DNA of 13,990 nt, from NCBI GenBank assembly GCA_021152595.1, contig JAGKVC010000080.1, positions 1 to 13,990 of the forward strand. The letters run 5' to 3'. A model generated the notes under the pieces. That model ran no database searches and was not told the DNA's origin. It saw nothing but the letters and a program-made list of their open reading frames with translations. Both the position numbers and the translations under genes were made by a program. Source of the stretch: Clostridia bacterium (GTDB lineage Bacteria > Bacillota > Clostridia > Oscillospirales > Ruminococcaceae). Of the stretch, positions 1 to 6,309 are shown in pieces; the first letter of the stretch is position 1, and the number at the start of each line of letters is the position of its first letter.

Positions 1-450
1 ACAGTAGTTCCAGATCTCAAAGAGTGAAGCCAAAGAAAAAACTGGAAAGCTTTTTTTGCAATAGGCATTCAGATACAGCGTTTCCATTGCAGCGAATACG
101 CGTGCTTTTGCAGCATTTTCACTGATCCACGCGGCATCGCTGAGCGGCGCACGCTGTTTCCATGCAGCCCAGTCCCGGCGCATCGCGGCGCGGTCCGCAT
201 AGGTATCGCTGAGCATCAGCTTTGCACGGTTCAGATAGTCATAGAATACATGGTACTGCAAGACCACGAACAGACAGTTCACGAGCAGCGAGAGCGTTTC
301 ATCGTCCGGCTCTTCCGCGAGAAATCCGCGCATAGCCTTGTCGATTTCCGCGCGTGCGGCAGCATCGTCGCCGCTGTGCAGTGCCTTTGCGATCGCCTCG
401 AGGTCACAGTATTCTGCAATCAGCTCCTCGGGCTGTATTCCCATTGCCAT
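1..450 (-). CDS. Hypothetical helical protein, 5' part (cut by the left edge)
   Basis: The frame is open from the ATG at 450 to the first base of the window, giving 150 codons with no stop, so the C-terminus lies outside. The start is well supported: an AGGAGG site (458-463) lies 7 nt upstream and a sigma-A promoter lies beyond it. The protein begins MAMGIQPEELIAEYCDLEAI and looks soluble and rich in alpha helix (many Ala, Glu, Leu, Arg), with no signal peptide or membrane segment. A hydrophobic, aromatic patch near residues 57-72 (LVNCLFVVLQYHVFYDYL) may be a buried helix pair. I recognise no family and no catalytic motif. It is transcribed divergently from the sigma factor gene; nothing links the two functionally. 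Existence of the gene is fairly sure, function unknown. Confidence 0.75.
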   Translation of the reverse strand, partial: MAMGIQPEELIAEYCDLEAIAKALHSGDDAAARAEIDKAMRGFLAEEPDDETLSLLVNCLFVVLQYHVFYDYLNRAKLMLSDTYADRAAMRRDWAAWKQRAPLSDAAWISENAAKARVFAAMETLYLNAYCKKSFPVFSLASLFEIWNYC

Positions 451-480
451 AGGTATTCCTCCTGAATCGGTTTTCTATAT

Positions 481-509
481 ATTATACCACATTCAGGAAC
501 TGGTTGCAA
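481..509 (-). promoter_or_regulatory. Sigma-A promoter with extended -10 for the leftmost gene
   Basis: On the minus strand a TTGCAA -35 box (504-509) is separated by exactly 17 nt from a perfect TATAAT -10 box (481-486). The bases TGG directly before the -10 form an extended -10 (TGn). Transcription would start near 474, giving a leader of about 24 nt ahead of the ATG at 450. A heptamer repeat array begins about 10 bp upstream of the -35 box. Confidence 0.8.
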
Positions 510-511
510 GA

Positions 512-587
512 AAGAATGAGAAATTAGAAATTAGAAATTAGAAATGAGAAATTAGAAATGAGAAATTGCGGTGCCGCCTGCGGCGGC
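512..587. repeat. Heptamer tandem array plus TGC-loop hairpin, copy 1
   Basis: Seven consecutive 7-mers (GAAATTA or GAAATGA, the last GAAATTG) run from 520 to 568, preceded by a degenerate unit at 512-519. They are followed by CGGT and then a hairpin GCCGCC-TGC-GGCGGC (573-587). The array sits just upstream of the -35 box of the leftmost minus-strand gene. The same module recurs at 6054-6107 and, inverted, at 6181-6235. Apart from this and the two promoters, the gap 451-732 shows nothing else recognisable. Confidence 0.85.
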
Positions 588-656
588 GGATATTAAGATG
601 TGAGATCATGCGGAAAAATGAGAATCTGAATTGTGTATGAAAAAGTTTTTTGAAAA

Positions 657-690
657 TTTTGTGACCGCACTCAGAAAAAGACTGTCGTAA
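657..690 (+). promoter_or_regulatory. Candidate ECF-type promoter, possibly autoregulated
   Basis: TTTTGTGACC (657-666) followed 17 nt later by GTCGTAA (684-690) resembles ECF-sigma promoters, which typically have an AAC- or ACC-containing -35 box and a GTC or CGT-type -10 box. It lies about 43 bp ahead of the sigma gene's ATG, where an autoregulatory promoter is expected. No convincing sigma-A promoter is seen in the same place. This is by eye only; the -35 match is partial. Confidence 0.4.
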
Positions 691-732
691 TAAGCAGAGG
701 TACCTCACACACCACAGAAAGGGGCTGACCAC

Positions 733-1299
733 ATGTCTTCCACATCAGATGCGCAGATCATATCGCTGTTTCACGCGCGCGATCAGAAAGCGCTCTCTGA
801 AACACAGCAGAAATACGGCGGATTGTGTCACTGCATCGCAAAAAATATACTCGGTTCGCGCGAGGATGCCGAGGAGTGCCTGAACGCTGCGCTCTATAAG
901 CTCTGGGAATCCATCCCGCCTGCAAAGCCGAAAAATCTGGCTGCATACCTCAGCGTAACCGTGCGCAATCTCGCATGCAACCGGCGTGCAGCCGCAAAGG
1001 CGGCAAAGCGCGGCGGCGGTGAGCTGGATGTTGCACTTTCGGAGCTGGAGAATGTTCTTGCATCGCCGGAGCGTCCGGATGCGGTGCTTGACACAATGGC
1101 GCTTTCCGATGCGATCAACCGGTTTCTGGGCAATCTGGAATCCGAAACGCGCGTGATGTTCGTGCTGCGTTACTGGGGCGACCTGACGATTAAGGAGATC
1201 GCGGATAAATGCGGTGTCGGACAGAGCAAGGTCAAAATGACGCTGCTGCGGACGCGCAATGATCTGAAAGCATTTCTTGAGGAGGAGGGTTTGCGATGA
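733..1299 (+). CDS. ECF-type RNA polymerase sigma factor (sigma-70 family)
   Basis: A 188-residue protein of typical ECF size with the two-domain layout. Region sigma-2 (about residues 25-90) contains YGGLCHCIAKNILGSREDAEEC and the following NAALYKLWESIPP helix, as in core-binding and -10 recognition helices. Region sigma-4 (about 125-183) contains LESETRVMFVLRYWGDLTIKEIADKCGVGQSKVKMTLLRTR in pieces, a classic helix-turn-helix for -35 recognition. The ATG at 733 has a GAAAGGGG binding site 8 nt upstream. The stop overlaps the next start as ATGA (1296-1299), so sigma and the membrane protein are translationally coupled, the usual arrangement for an ECF factor and its regulator. The cognate signal is unknown. 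An ECF-like promoter upstream suggests self-activation. Confidence 0.88.
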   Translation: MSSTSDAQIISLFHARDQKALSETQQKYGGLCHCIAKNILGSREDAEECLNAALYKLWESIPPAKPKNLAAYLSVTVRNLACNRRAAAKAAKRGGGELDVALSELENVLASPERPDAVLDTMALSDAINRFLGNLESETRVMFVLRYWGDLTIKEIADKCGVGQSKVKMTLLRTRNDLKAFLEEEGLR

Positions 1300-3029
1300 G
1301 GGAACAGGACTATATGAAAATCATGAACAATCTCCGCGAGGATTACATATCAGAAGCCGTCAGCTGGGACGGCACGGCACAGAAGAACCGCCGCTCGATC
1401 AAACGGCTGAGCCTCGGTGTCGGGGCGATTGCCGCGGCATTTGCGGTTGTGGTCGGCGGCATCGGCTACGGCGTATACCGCGAACGGCTCTCTGCAAATT
1501 CAAAGACGGATCCGGAGAACAGCGAGATCGCGCTCGAGCAGCTCAATCTCTTCGGCGGTCACGGCGAGATCCGCGGCTATACTCTTTCAAGAGGCGGCTG
1601 CTTTTTCCGCGACGATACGAATTTTTACTGCTATGATGCCAAATGGGCGATTGACGGCAGCTCGCCCATTTTCCCGAATGAAAAGACGGATCTGCTGACA
1701 GACGGCGAGCGCCTTTATACGCAGCATGACAATACGCTTTATATCACCGACAGCTACGGCAAAGAGACTGTATTCTATACGCCTGAAACCGAAATGACTT
1801 TTGAGGAGATCTGGCATCTGGGCGGCGACAATTATTTTGTCAAGGGTGTGAAAATAACAGACGATCCGGGCACCTATGAAACACCGCTGCCGTATACAAA
1901 TGCAGGCTTCGGCGTTGCTTTCAGTGCGCTGCTCAATTCCGCAGCAAAGACTCTGACCGAAACGCCCGAATATATCACGAGCTATCAGATTTCGCCGGAG
2001 AAGGGCGGATTATACTGGTATGCACCGGAAAAGAAAAGCATTCAGTTTATGCCTGCCGATGATGCGAATAACAGCCGGACCGTTTATTCCGGCATAGAGA
2101 ATGCAGAGAGCTGGGGCGTAGATGCACAGACCGATATCCTTTACTATGAAGTGATCGAACGCAGGGATACGGAAGCCGGATCTGATACGGCAGCAGCCAT
2201 TTACACGCTGATGCCGGATGATGCGGAAAACAAGCAGGATTTCGGTATCGGCTACCGCGGCGATTATAATACTGCGCTGATTGCGGATCCTGAAAACGAT
2301 TACCCCTGTTACAGCTATTTCACGAATCAGCATTGCTACGGCGTCATGCAGAAGCAGACCGAATCAGGGCTGCGTCTCAGAGTAATGCGGAACAATATTG
2401 CAATGGATGACGGCGAGCAGGTTGTATTTGATGTCCCGATGAGCGATCTGTACAAAGGGAATCTGCCTGACCGCATGGTGCGTCCGGAAATGGTTTTCCT
2501 CGATACCGGCGACTATCTGATCTTCAACCTTCCGCCGACCGACGAGAACAGTTCCGGATTGGTACAGGTCAATCTGGAGACCGGCGCGTGGTTCCTGCGT
2601 GACGAGAACGCTTCCGGAGATCAGCCGGAGAACAGCGGCGATCCGGTACAGCAGGATTCCGATTCCGGCTTGTACGGTGAAGATCTGGCTTCCGGTTACT
2701 GCTCGCCGCAGGATTTTCCGCAGTATTATATTCCGCCTGAAAACATTGATGCAGACAACATCGAGTGTTACCGGATGCTGCCCTTTGCAAAGGCATCCGA
2801 ATCGGCGCTTGACACCGCGGCACTCGGAGCGCATCTGCCAAGCGGCGGTGCATGGAGTAGGCGCGATCCGGATGCGCCGCGCCTGACCTATGATAAGGCG
2901 TTCAACTGCATCACGAGCGGTTCTGAGCTGAATGCGTGGGTGATCATGGAGGAGCTCTGCAAGCTCTCCGGCGGCTACGATGCAGAGGCATATCTCAATG
3001 ACAACATGCTTTCCGACCGTGAATTCTAG
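1296..3029 (+). CDS. Membrane-anchored anti-sigma-like protein, 5' part ending at an in-frame TAG
   Basis: 577 codons starting at the ATG coupled to the sigma gene and ending at TAG 3027-3029. Residues 1-38 form a short basic cytoplasmic segment (ends NRRSIKRLSL). A membrane helix follows at about 39-61 (GVGAIAAAFAVVVGGIGYGV). The rest would be outside the cell, rich in beta strand with repeated aromatic, Gly and Asp stretches (for example residues 235-245, GGLYWYAPEKK), which resembles a beta-propeller-like sensor, though I cannot assign a named domain. No zinc-binding anti-sigma (HxxxCxxC) motif is visible. Position and topology fit an anti-sigma or co-sensor for the upstream ECF factor. 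The frame continues open after the TAG for 408 more codons, so this is probably the N-terminal 58 percent of one original protein of about 985 residues. Confidence 0.75.
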   Translation: MREQDYMKIMNNLREDYISEAVSWDGTAQKNRRSIKRLSLGVGAIAAAFAVVVGGIGYGVYRERLSANSKTDPENSEIALEQLNLFGGHGEIRGYTLSRGGCFFRDDTNFYCYDAKWAIDGSSPIFPNEKTDLLTDGERLYTQHDNTLYITDSYGKETVFYTPETEMTFEEIWHLGGDNYFVKGVKITDDPGTYETPLPYTNAGFGVAFSALLNSAAKTLTETPEYITSYQISPEKGGLYWYAPEKKSIQFMPADDANNSRTVYSGIENAESWGVDAQTDILYYEVIERRDTEAGSDTAAAIYTLMPDDAENKQDFGIGYRGDYNTALIADPENDYPCYSYFTNQHCYGVMQKQTESGLRLRVMRNNIAMDDGEQVVFDVPMSDLYKGNLPDRMVRPEMVFLDTGDYLIFNLPPTDENSSGLVQVNLETGAWFLRDENASGDQPENSGDPVQQDSDSGLYGEDLASGYCSPQDFPQYYIPPENIDADNIECYRMLPFAKASESALDTAALGAHLPSGGAWSRRDPDAPRLTYDKAFNCITSGSELNAWVIMEELCKLSGGYDAEAYLNDNMLSDREF

Positions 3030-4256
3030 CTTGATGACAGCGGCAGACAATTTTTCTATGTGATCCTGTACGGTACGGACGGCGTGCCGGAAGAAATCTA
3101 CCATGCAGAGTTCTACTTCTTTGAATATGATGCGAACGAAAAGCAGTATCGCTACACCATGCTGCCGGACCGCTCGCAGCAGCGCATGTCGGGCAGACAG
3201 ACGAACGGTATGAACTTCCTCGGAGGAACCGGAATCGTGCATCCGCTCAGCCGCAGTCTTGCGGAGGACGATGAATGGTATTATGATCTGGAGTATGCAC
3301 GCCGCGCAAAAAAAGATGCGGATGCACCTGAGCTGACATATGAGCCGCTGCCGGATGAAATCCAGCAGAGAGTGGGACCGACCGGCGCGCTGGCTGTCAT
3401 GACAGACGGCATCAGCTATTACGAGGCGGAAGGCTCCTCGCTTTACCGCCTTGACAATGACGGCTCACGGCACTTTGTGAGACTTGATTGTGATGAGATG
3501 GCAGGAATTGATCCGGATTCGATCGCATATTATCAGCTTTACATGATGGAAGATGACAAGCTCTTTGTTCTGATCGGCGGAGAGACCGAAGGCTCTCGTG
3601 AGGCGCGTCTGATCCCGCTGCTCGTTGATGTCAAGGTCGATGTTGTGACGCCGCTGACAAGTCAGGGCGATACAGCGGAGGAGCAGCTTCAGAGCTGGGT
3701 GAACGGCTCCTATACCCCGCAGCGGATCTACACGGCTTCTCATAACGGCAGCATGCTGAATCTGTATCGCGCGGAGGATTATTCGGAATCCTGCATCTCG
3801 CTGGATCTCACAACGCATGCGGATGTGCATCTGACCGGTGACAAGTGGTTTGTCGGCGAGGACGGAAAGCTCTGGTTTATCTGGCAGAACGGCTGGTATT
3901 CGATGGAACTCGATGACCGGAAGGATGATTTTCTGGAGCCGAAGCTCGTATCTGATAAGATCCCGAATTTTGCAGACTGTGAGCCGATCAGAGGCACGAT
4001 GAAAATGCTGACATATCTCTCGCCGTATGAATCCACCGAGCAGACCGGCGTGCAGCTCTGCAATTATGACGGCACCGATGCAGAAGAATTGCTGAAAGAT
4101 TCTCCGTGTACAATACGCGGTGCATTCTGTGATAACGGTGTATACCATATTGCAGCAGATGTCGGATCGGCTGATGATCCGCAGCATCCGCTGAAAACCG
4201 TGTTCATCACAAAGGACGGCAGCAGCGTCAGCGCTGTCGGCGTCGGGGCGGAGTGA
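3030..4256 (+). pseudogene. 3' part of the anti-sigma-like gene, separated by the amber codon
   Basis: This stretch continues in exactly the same frame as the upstream gene, directly after the TAG, and stays open until TGA at 4254-4256. The first codons after the stop read LDDSGRQFFYVILYGTDG. The first possible start is GTG at 3060, but there is no ribosome binding site before it (upstream is AGACAATTTTTCTAT) and no signal peptide or membrane helix, so an independent gene is unlikely. The sequence is beta-rich and extracellular in style, like the upstream part; a DADAPELTYE motif echoes DPDAPRLTYD just before the break. The open 408-codon frame means the nonsense change is recent, or the codon is read through, or it is a sequencing error. 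Confidence 0.7.
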
Positions 4257-4293
4257 GGTATCTATAAGGTATCGCTTCGCGATGATTTATAAT

Positions 4294-4349
4294 GGGGACT
4301 CCGTCCCCAAGCCCCTGCTGGGGATATTATCCCCAGACCCCATGTTTAT
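4294..4349 (+). repeat. Small-hairpin array, left arm of an inverted pair
   Basis: Three elements in order: hairpin GGGGAC-TCC-GTCCCC (4294-4308), palindrome CTGGGGATA-T-TATCCCCAG (4318-4336), then CCCATGTTTAT (4339-4349). The same three elements occur inverted at 4417-4479 with different but self-complementary stems. A further small hairpin ATCGC-TTC-GCGAT lies just outside at 4271-4283. Confidence 0.85.
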
Positions 4350-4360
4350 ATGTGAATAAA

Positions 4361-4411
4361 AGAAAGCCGCTCAATTCTGCGCTATACGTGAATTGAGCGG
4401 CTTTACCTTTT
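4361..4411. terminator. Bidirectional Rho-independent terminator between convergent operons
   Basis: A perfect 15-bp stem, AAAGCCGCTCAATTC (4363-4377) with GAATTGAGCGGCTTT (4390-4404), encloses a 12-nt loop. On the plus strand it is followed by TACCTTTTTAT; on the minus strand by TTTCTTTTATT. Both sides therefore carry a T-rich tail, fitting termination of the sigma operon from the left and of the patatin/phosphodiesterase operon from the right. Confidence 0.88.
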
Positions 4412-4416
4412 TATGC

Positions 4417-4479
4417 ATAAACATGGGATTCTTAAGGGATAGTATCCCTTAAGCGGGAGTTTGAGGGCGGAGCCCTCAA
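4417..4479 (-). repeat. Small-hairpin array, right arm of the inverted pair
   Basis: Read on the minus strand: hairpin TTGAGGGC-TCC-GCCCTCAA (4461-4479), palindrome CTTAAGGGATA-C-TATCCCTTAAG (4431-4453), then CCCATGTTTAT (4417-4427). Element order, the TCC loop, the one-nucleotide centre and the terminal 11-mer match the left arm at 4294-4349, while the stem bases differ. Together with the terminator, these arms account for most of the gene-free stretch 4257-4505. Confidence 0.85.
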
Positions 4480-4505
4480 TATCAATCCGTCGGAGACACA
4501 TTATA

Positions 4506-5060
4506 TCAGATAGAAAACGGCTCGCGGTAGATTTCACCCTCTAAGTTTTTCCAGAGGAACTGTGCGCCGTCGAATGTCATATAGCTGTGCGGCGAGTTCT
4601 CCTTGGGGATCGAGACCGAGCCGGGATTCATGAGCGTGAAGTCGCCGTGTTCGCCGCAGGGTCCGCAGACGGGAATATGCGTGTGACCGTGCAGCAGGAT
4701 ATCGCCCTTATGGAGCGGCGGCAGATTCGCAGCATTCCAGACATGTCCGTGCGTTGCGAAGATCAGGCGTTTTCCTGCGGAGAGCAGCGCATAATCTGCG
4801 AGCACGGGAAAATCGAGCACCATCTGATCGACCTCTGCCTCGCAGTTGCCGCGCACACAGAGAATATCATTTGCAAGCGGATTGAGCATCGCAATGACCT
4901 CTTTCGGCGCATAGCCCTCCGGAAGATCGTTGCGCGGCCCGTGATAGAGTATATCGCCGAGCAGGAGCATCCGGTCTGCCTGTTCCGCCTCATAACGCTG
5001 TAAGAGCTGTCTGCAAAAATACGCAGAGCCGTGGATATCAGAAGCAATCAGCCACTTCAT
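4506..5060 (-). CDS. yfcE: YfcE-type calcineurin-like metallophosphodiesterase
   Basis: A 184-residue cytoplasmic protein with the full metal-binding motif set of the small MPP/YfcE family. The motifs are DIHG (8-11), GDILYHGP (35-42), GNCE (71-74; the family often has GNCD), THGH (103-106) and GHTH (125-128), followed by NPGSVS (145-150). These residues bind a dinuclear metal centre. E. coli YfcE hydrolyses model phosphodiesters, and the natural substrate is not established. Length equals E. coli YfcE, so the protein is complete. The ATG at 5060 overlaps the patatin stop as ATGA, so the two are coupled; ribosomes probably re-initiate from the upstream gene. It is the last gene before the bidirectional terminator. 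Confidence 0.9.
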   Translation of the reverse strand: MKWLIASDIHGSAYFCRQLLQRYEAEQADRMLLLGDILYHGPRNDLPEGYAPKEVIAMLNPLANDILCVRGNCEAEVDQMVLDFPVLADYALLSAGKRLIFATHGHVWNAANLPPLHKGDILLHGHTHIPVCGPCGEHGDFTLMNPGSVSIPKENSPHSYMTFDGAQFLWKNLEGEIYREPFSI

Positions 5061-5986
5061 GTGATAGTTTCTCCTTTCAGATAGGCGCGCAGACGTTCAA
5101 TTTCGCGCTTGCCGTCCTGATAGCCGAGATCATAGAGCTTTCCGAGCTTTTCCATATCCGGCTCGAGCCTGCCGACGGTGATTTTCTGCGAGGGCGCAAT
5201 GACGAAAATGCGGCCGGATGCAGCGAGCGCATCGACATCGTCACATTCCTGATTATAGCGCACATCGCCCTGCCGCAAAACATCGGCGAATTCCGGATAG
5301 CTGCGGCGATAGAGATCCTCGCGCGAATGTCCGCCGATTTCGAGTGATTTCACCGGCTTGCGGAAGCCCACATGACGCGTTTTGATCACGACAATATGCT
5401 TGAATCCGCGGTCCAGCGCCCATTGATAGGGAATATTGACGCTGCATCCGCCGTCGAGACAGGGATTCTGCCGGATCATCACGGGCTGCGAGATATACGG
5501 CATTGAGGCGGAAGCGCGCACCGCCTGATAGATGCTTGTGCCGGAATCCTTGCCGATGAATTCCGGCTTTGCCGTTTTCAGATTCGTCACGACCGCGTAG
5601 AATTCGCGGCGCGGATCGTCAAAGCGCTGCCGGTTGAATTCCGGCACGCTGTCCATATGTCCGAAGACAAAATCGAAACCGATCAGCCCGTGATTGCGTT
5701 TGATCGCGTGGAATCCGACATAGCGGCTGTCATGCCGGTAGCGAAGATTGATGCGTCCCGAGCGTCCGATCTGACCGGAGACATAGTTCATGCCGTTCAT
5801 TGCGCCGGCAGAGACGCCGACGGTACACTGAAAATTCAAGTCTGCTTCCATGAGTGCATCCAGCACACCGGATGTATAGACACCGCGGAACGCGCCGCCC
5901 TCCAGCACGATGCAGCCCTCGGTGAGCTGATCGGATGCCAGTGCCGCCGGCAATGTGTAGATGCCTGAGTAAATCTTTTTTTTCAT
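5057..5986 (-). CDS. Patatin-like phospholipase (YjjU/RssA-type serine hydrolase)
   Basis: 309 residues with the patatin catalytic layout. EGGAFRG (29-35) is the oxyanion-hole glycine/arginine motif, GVSAG (57-61) holds nucleophile Ser59, and DGG (178-180) holds the catalytic Asp178 of the Ser-Asp dyad. The family hydrolyses acyl esters of lipids; the bacterial YjjU-like members have no firmly known substrate. No signal peptide or membrane helix, so likely cytoplasmic. I chose the ATG at 5986 because AGGAG (5994-5998) lies 7 nt upstream. An in-frame ATG at 6013 would sit at or before the transcription start of the promoter at 6017-6045 and lacks a binding site. First gene of a two-gene operon with the phosphodiesterase. 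Confidence 0.88.
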   Translation of the reverse strand: MKKKIYSGIYTLPAALASDQLTEGCIVLEGGAFRGVYTSGVLDALMEADLNFQCTVGVSAGAMNGMNYVSGQIGRSGRINLRYRHDSRYVGFHAIKRNHGLIGFDFVFGHMDSVPEFNRQRFDDPRREFYAVVTNLKTAKPEFIGKDSGTSIYQAVRASASMPYISQPVMIRQNPCLDGGCSVNIPYQWALDRGFKHIVVIKTRHVGFRKPVKSLEIGGHSREDLYRRSYPEFADVLRQGDVRYNQECDDVDALAASGRIFVIAPSQKITVGRLEPDMEKLGKLYDLGYQDGKREIERLRAYLKGETIT

Positions 5987-6016
5987 CGGGAAACTCCTTC
6001 CTGTTAACCACATCTA

Positions 6017-6045
6017 ATTATACACGCAGATACGCGAAATGTCAA
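6017..6045 (-). promoter_or_regulatory. Consensus sigma-A promoter for the patatin operon
   Basis: On the minus strand, a perfect TTGACA (6040-6045), a 17-nt spacer and a perfect TATAAT (6017-6022). Expected start near 6010, leader about 24 nt. The heptamer repeat array begins 8 bp upstream of the -35 box. Confidence 0.9.
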
Positions 6046-6053
6046 GGCGGAAA

Positions 6054-6107
6054 GAAATGAGAAATGAGAAATGAGAAATTAGAAATTGCGGTGTCCGCTG
6101 CGCGGAC
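6054..6107. repeat. Heptamer tandem array plus TGC-loop hairpin, copy 2
   Basis: Five 7-mers (GAAATGA three times, GAAATTA, GAAATTG; 6054-6088), then CGGT and the hairpin GTCCGC-TGC-GCGGAC (6093-6107). Same order and spacing as copy 1 at 512-587. It lies directly upstream of the patatin promoter. The 73 bases between this copy and the inverted copy 3 (6108-6180) show no gene or recognisable element. Confidence 0.85.
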
Positions 6108-6180
6108 AATTTGAAATATACGGCAGCAGAACCGACAATCGTTATGCGATAGTCCGAATGAAAGCAGACATATATAAATC

Positions 6181-6235
6181 ATGCGCGCAGCGCATACAAC
6201 AATTCCTCATTTCTAATTTCTAATTTCTCATTATC
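6181..6235. repeat. Heptamer tandem array plus hairpin, copy 3 (inverted)
   Basis: Read on the minus strand the order is as in copies 1 and 2: heptamers GAAATTA, GAAATTA, GAAATGA, GGAATTG (6200-6227, with a degenerate outer unit 6228-6235), a short link, then hairpin ATGCGC-TGC-GCGCAT (6181-6195). It faces the alanine racemase promoter, ending 9 bp before its -35 box. Confidence 0.8.
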
Positions 6236-6244
6236 TAATGCATC

Positions 6245-6273
6245 TTTACAAACGGGGCGGATTGTGTTATAAT
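6245..6273 (+). promoter_or_regulatory. Sigma-A promoter with extended -10 for the alr gene run
   Basis: TTTACA (6245-6250), a 17-nt spacer and TATAAT (6268-6273), with TGT just before the -10 giving an extended -10. It lies about 37 bp before the GTG start of alanine racemase and is the only clear promoter I see for the ten-gene plus-strand run. Confidence 0.85.
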
Positions 6274-6309
6274 AATTATGTATGCAAAATTGAAAGGAGC
6301 CGATGCATC

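Noticed and set aside
250..541. Plus-strand open frames over the left gene and its promoter
   Set aside because: They are shadows of the minus-strand gene 1-450, which has a start, an AGGAGG site and a promoter; no binding site or family signal on the plus strand.
512..568. CRISPR array
   Set aside because: The units are 7 bp in direct tandem with no spacers and no cas genes; it is a simple tandem repeat.
2364..3242. Long minus-strand open frame (292 codons) opposite the anti-sigma-like gene
   Set aside because: Composition is that of an antisense shadow, it spans the amber site of the plus-strand gene, and it has no recognisable start signal or domain. The plus-strand gene has sigma coupling and a membrane helix.
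3060..4256. Independent gene starting at GTG 3060
   Set aside because: No ribosome binding site, no signal peptide, and the frame is continuous with the upstream gene through the TAG. Kept as the 3' part of a broken gene.
4254..4266. TGAGGTATCTATA after the anti-sigma stop, identical to the metF leader (9519-9531)
   Set aside because: It looks like a ribosome site but no start codon follows; a 13-base match of a ribosome-site-like string is most likely chance or a decayed gene start.
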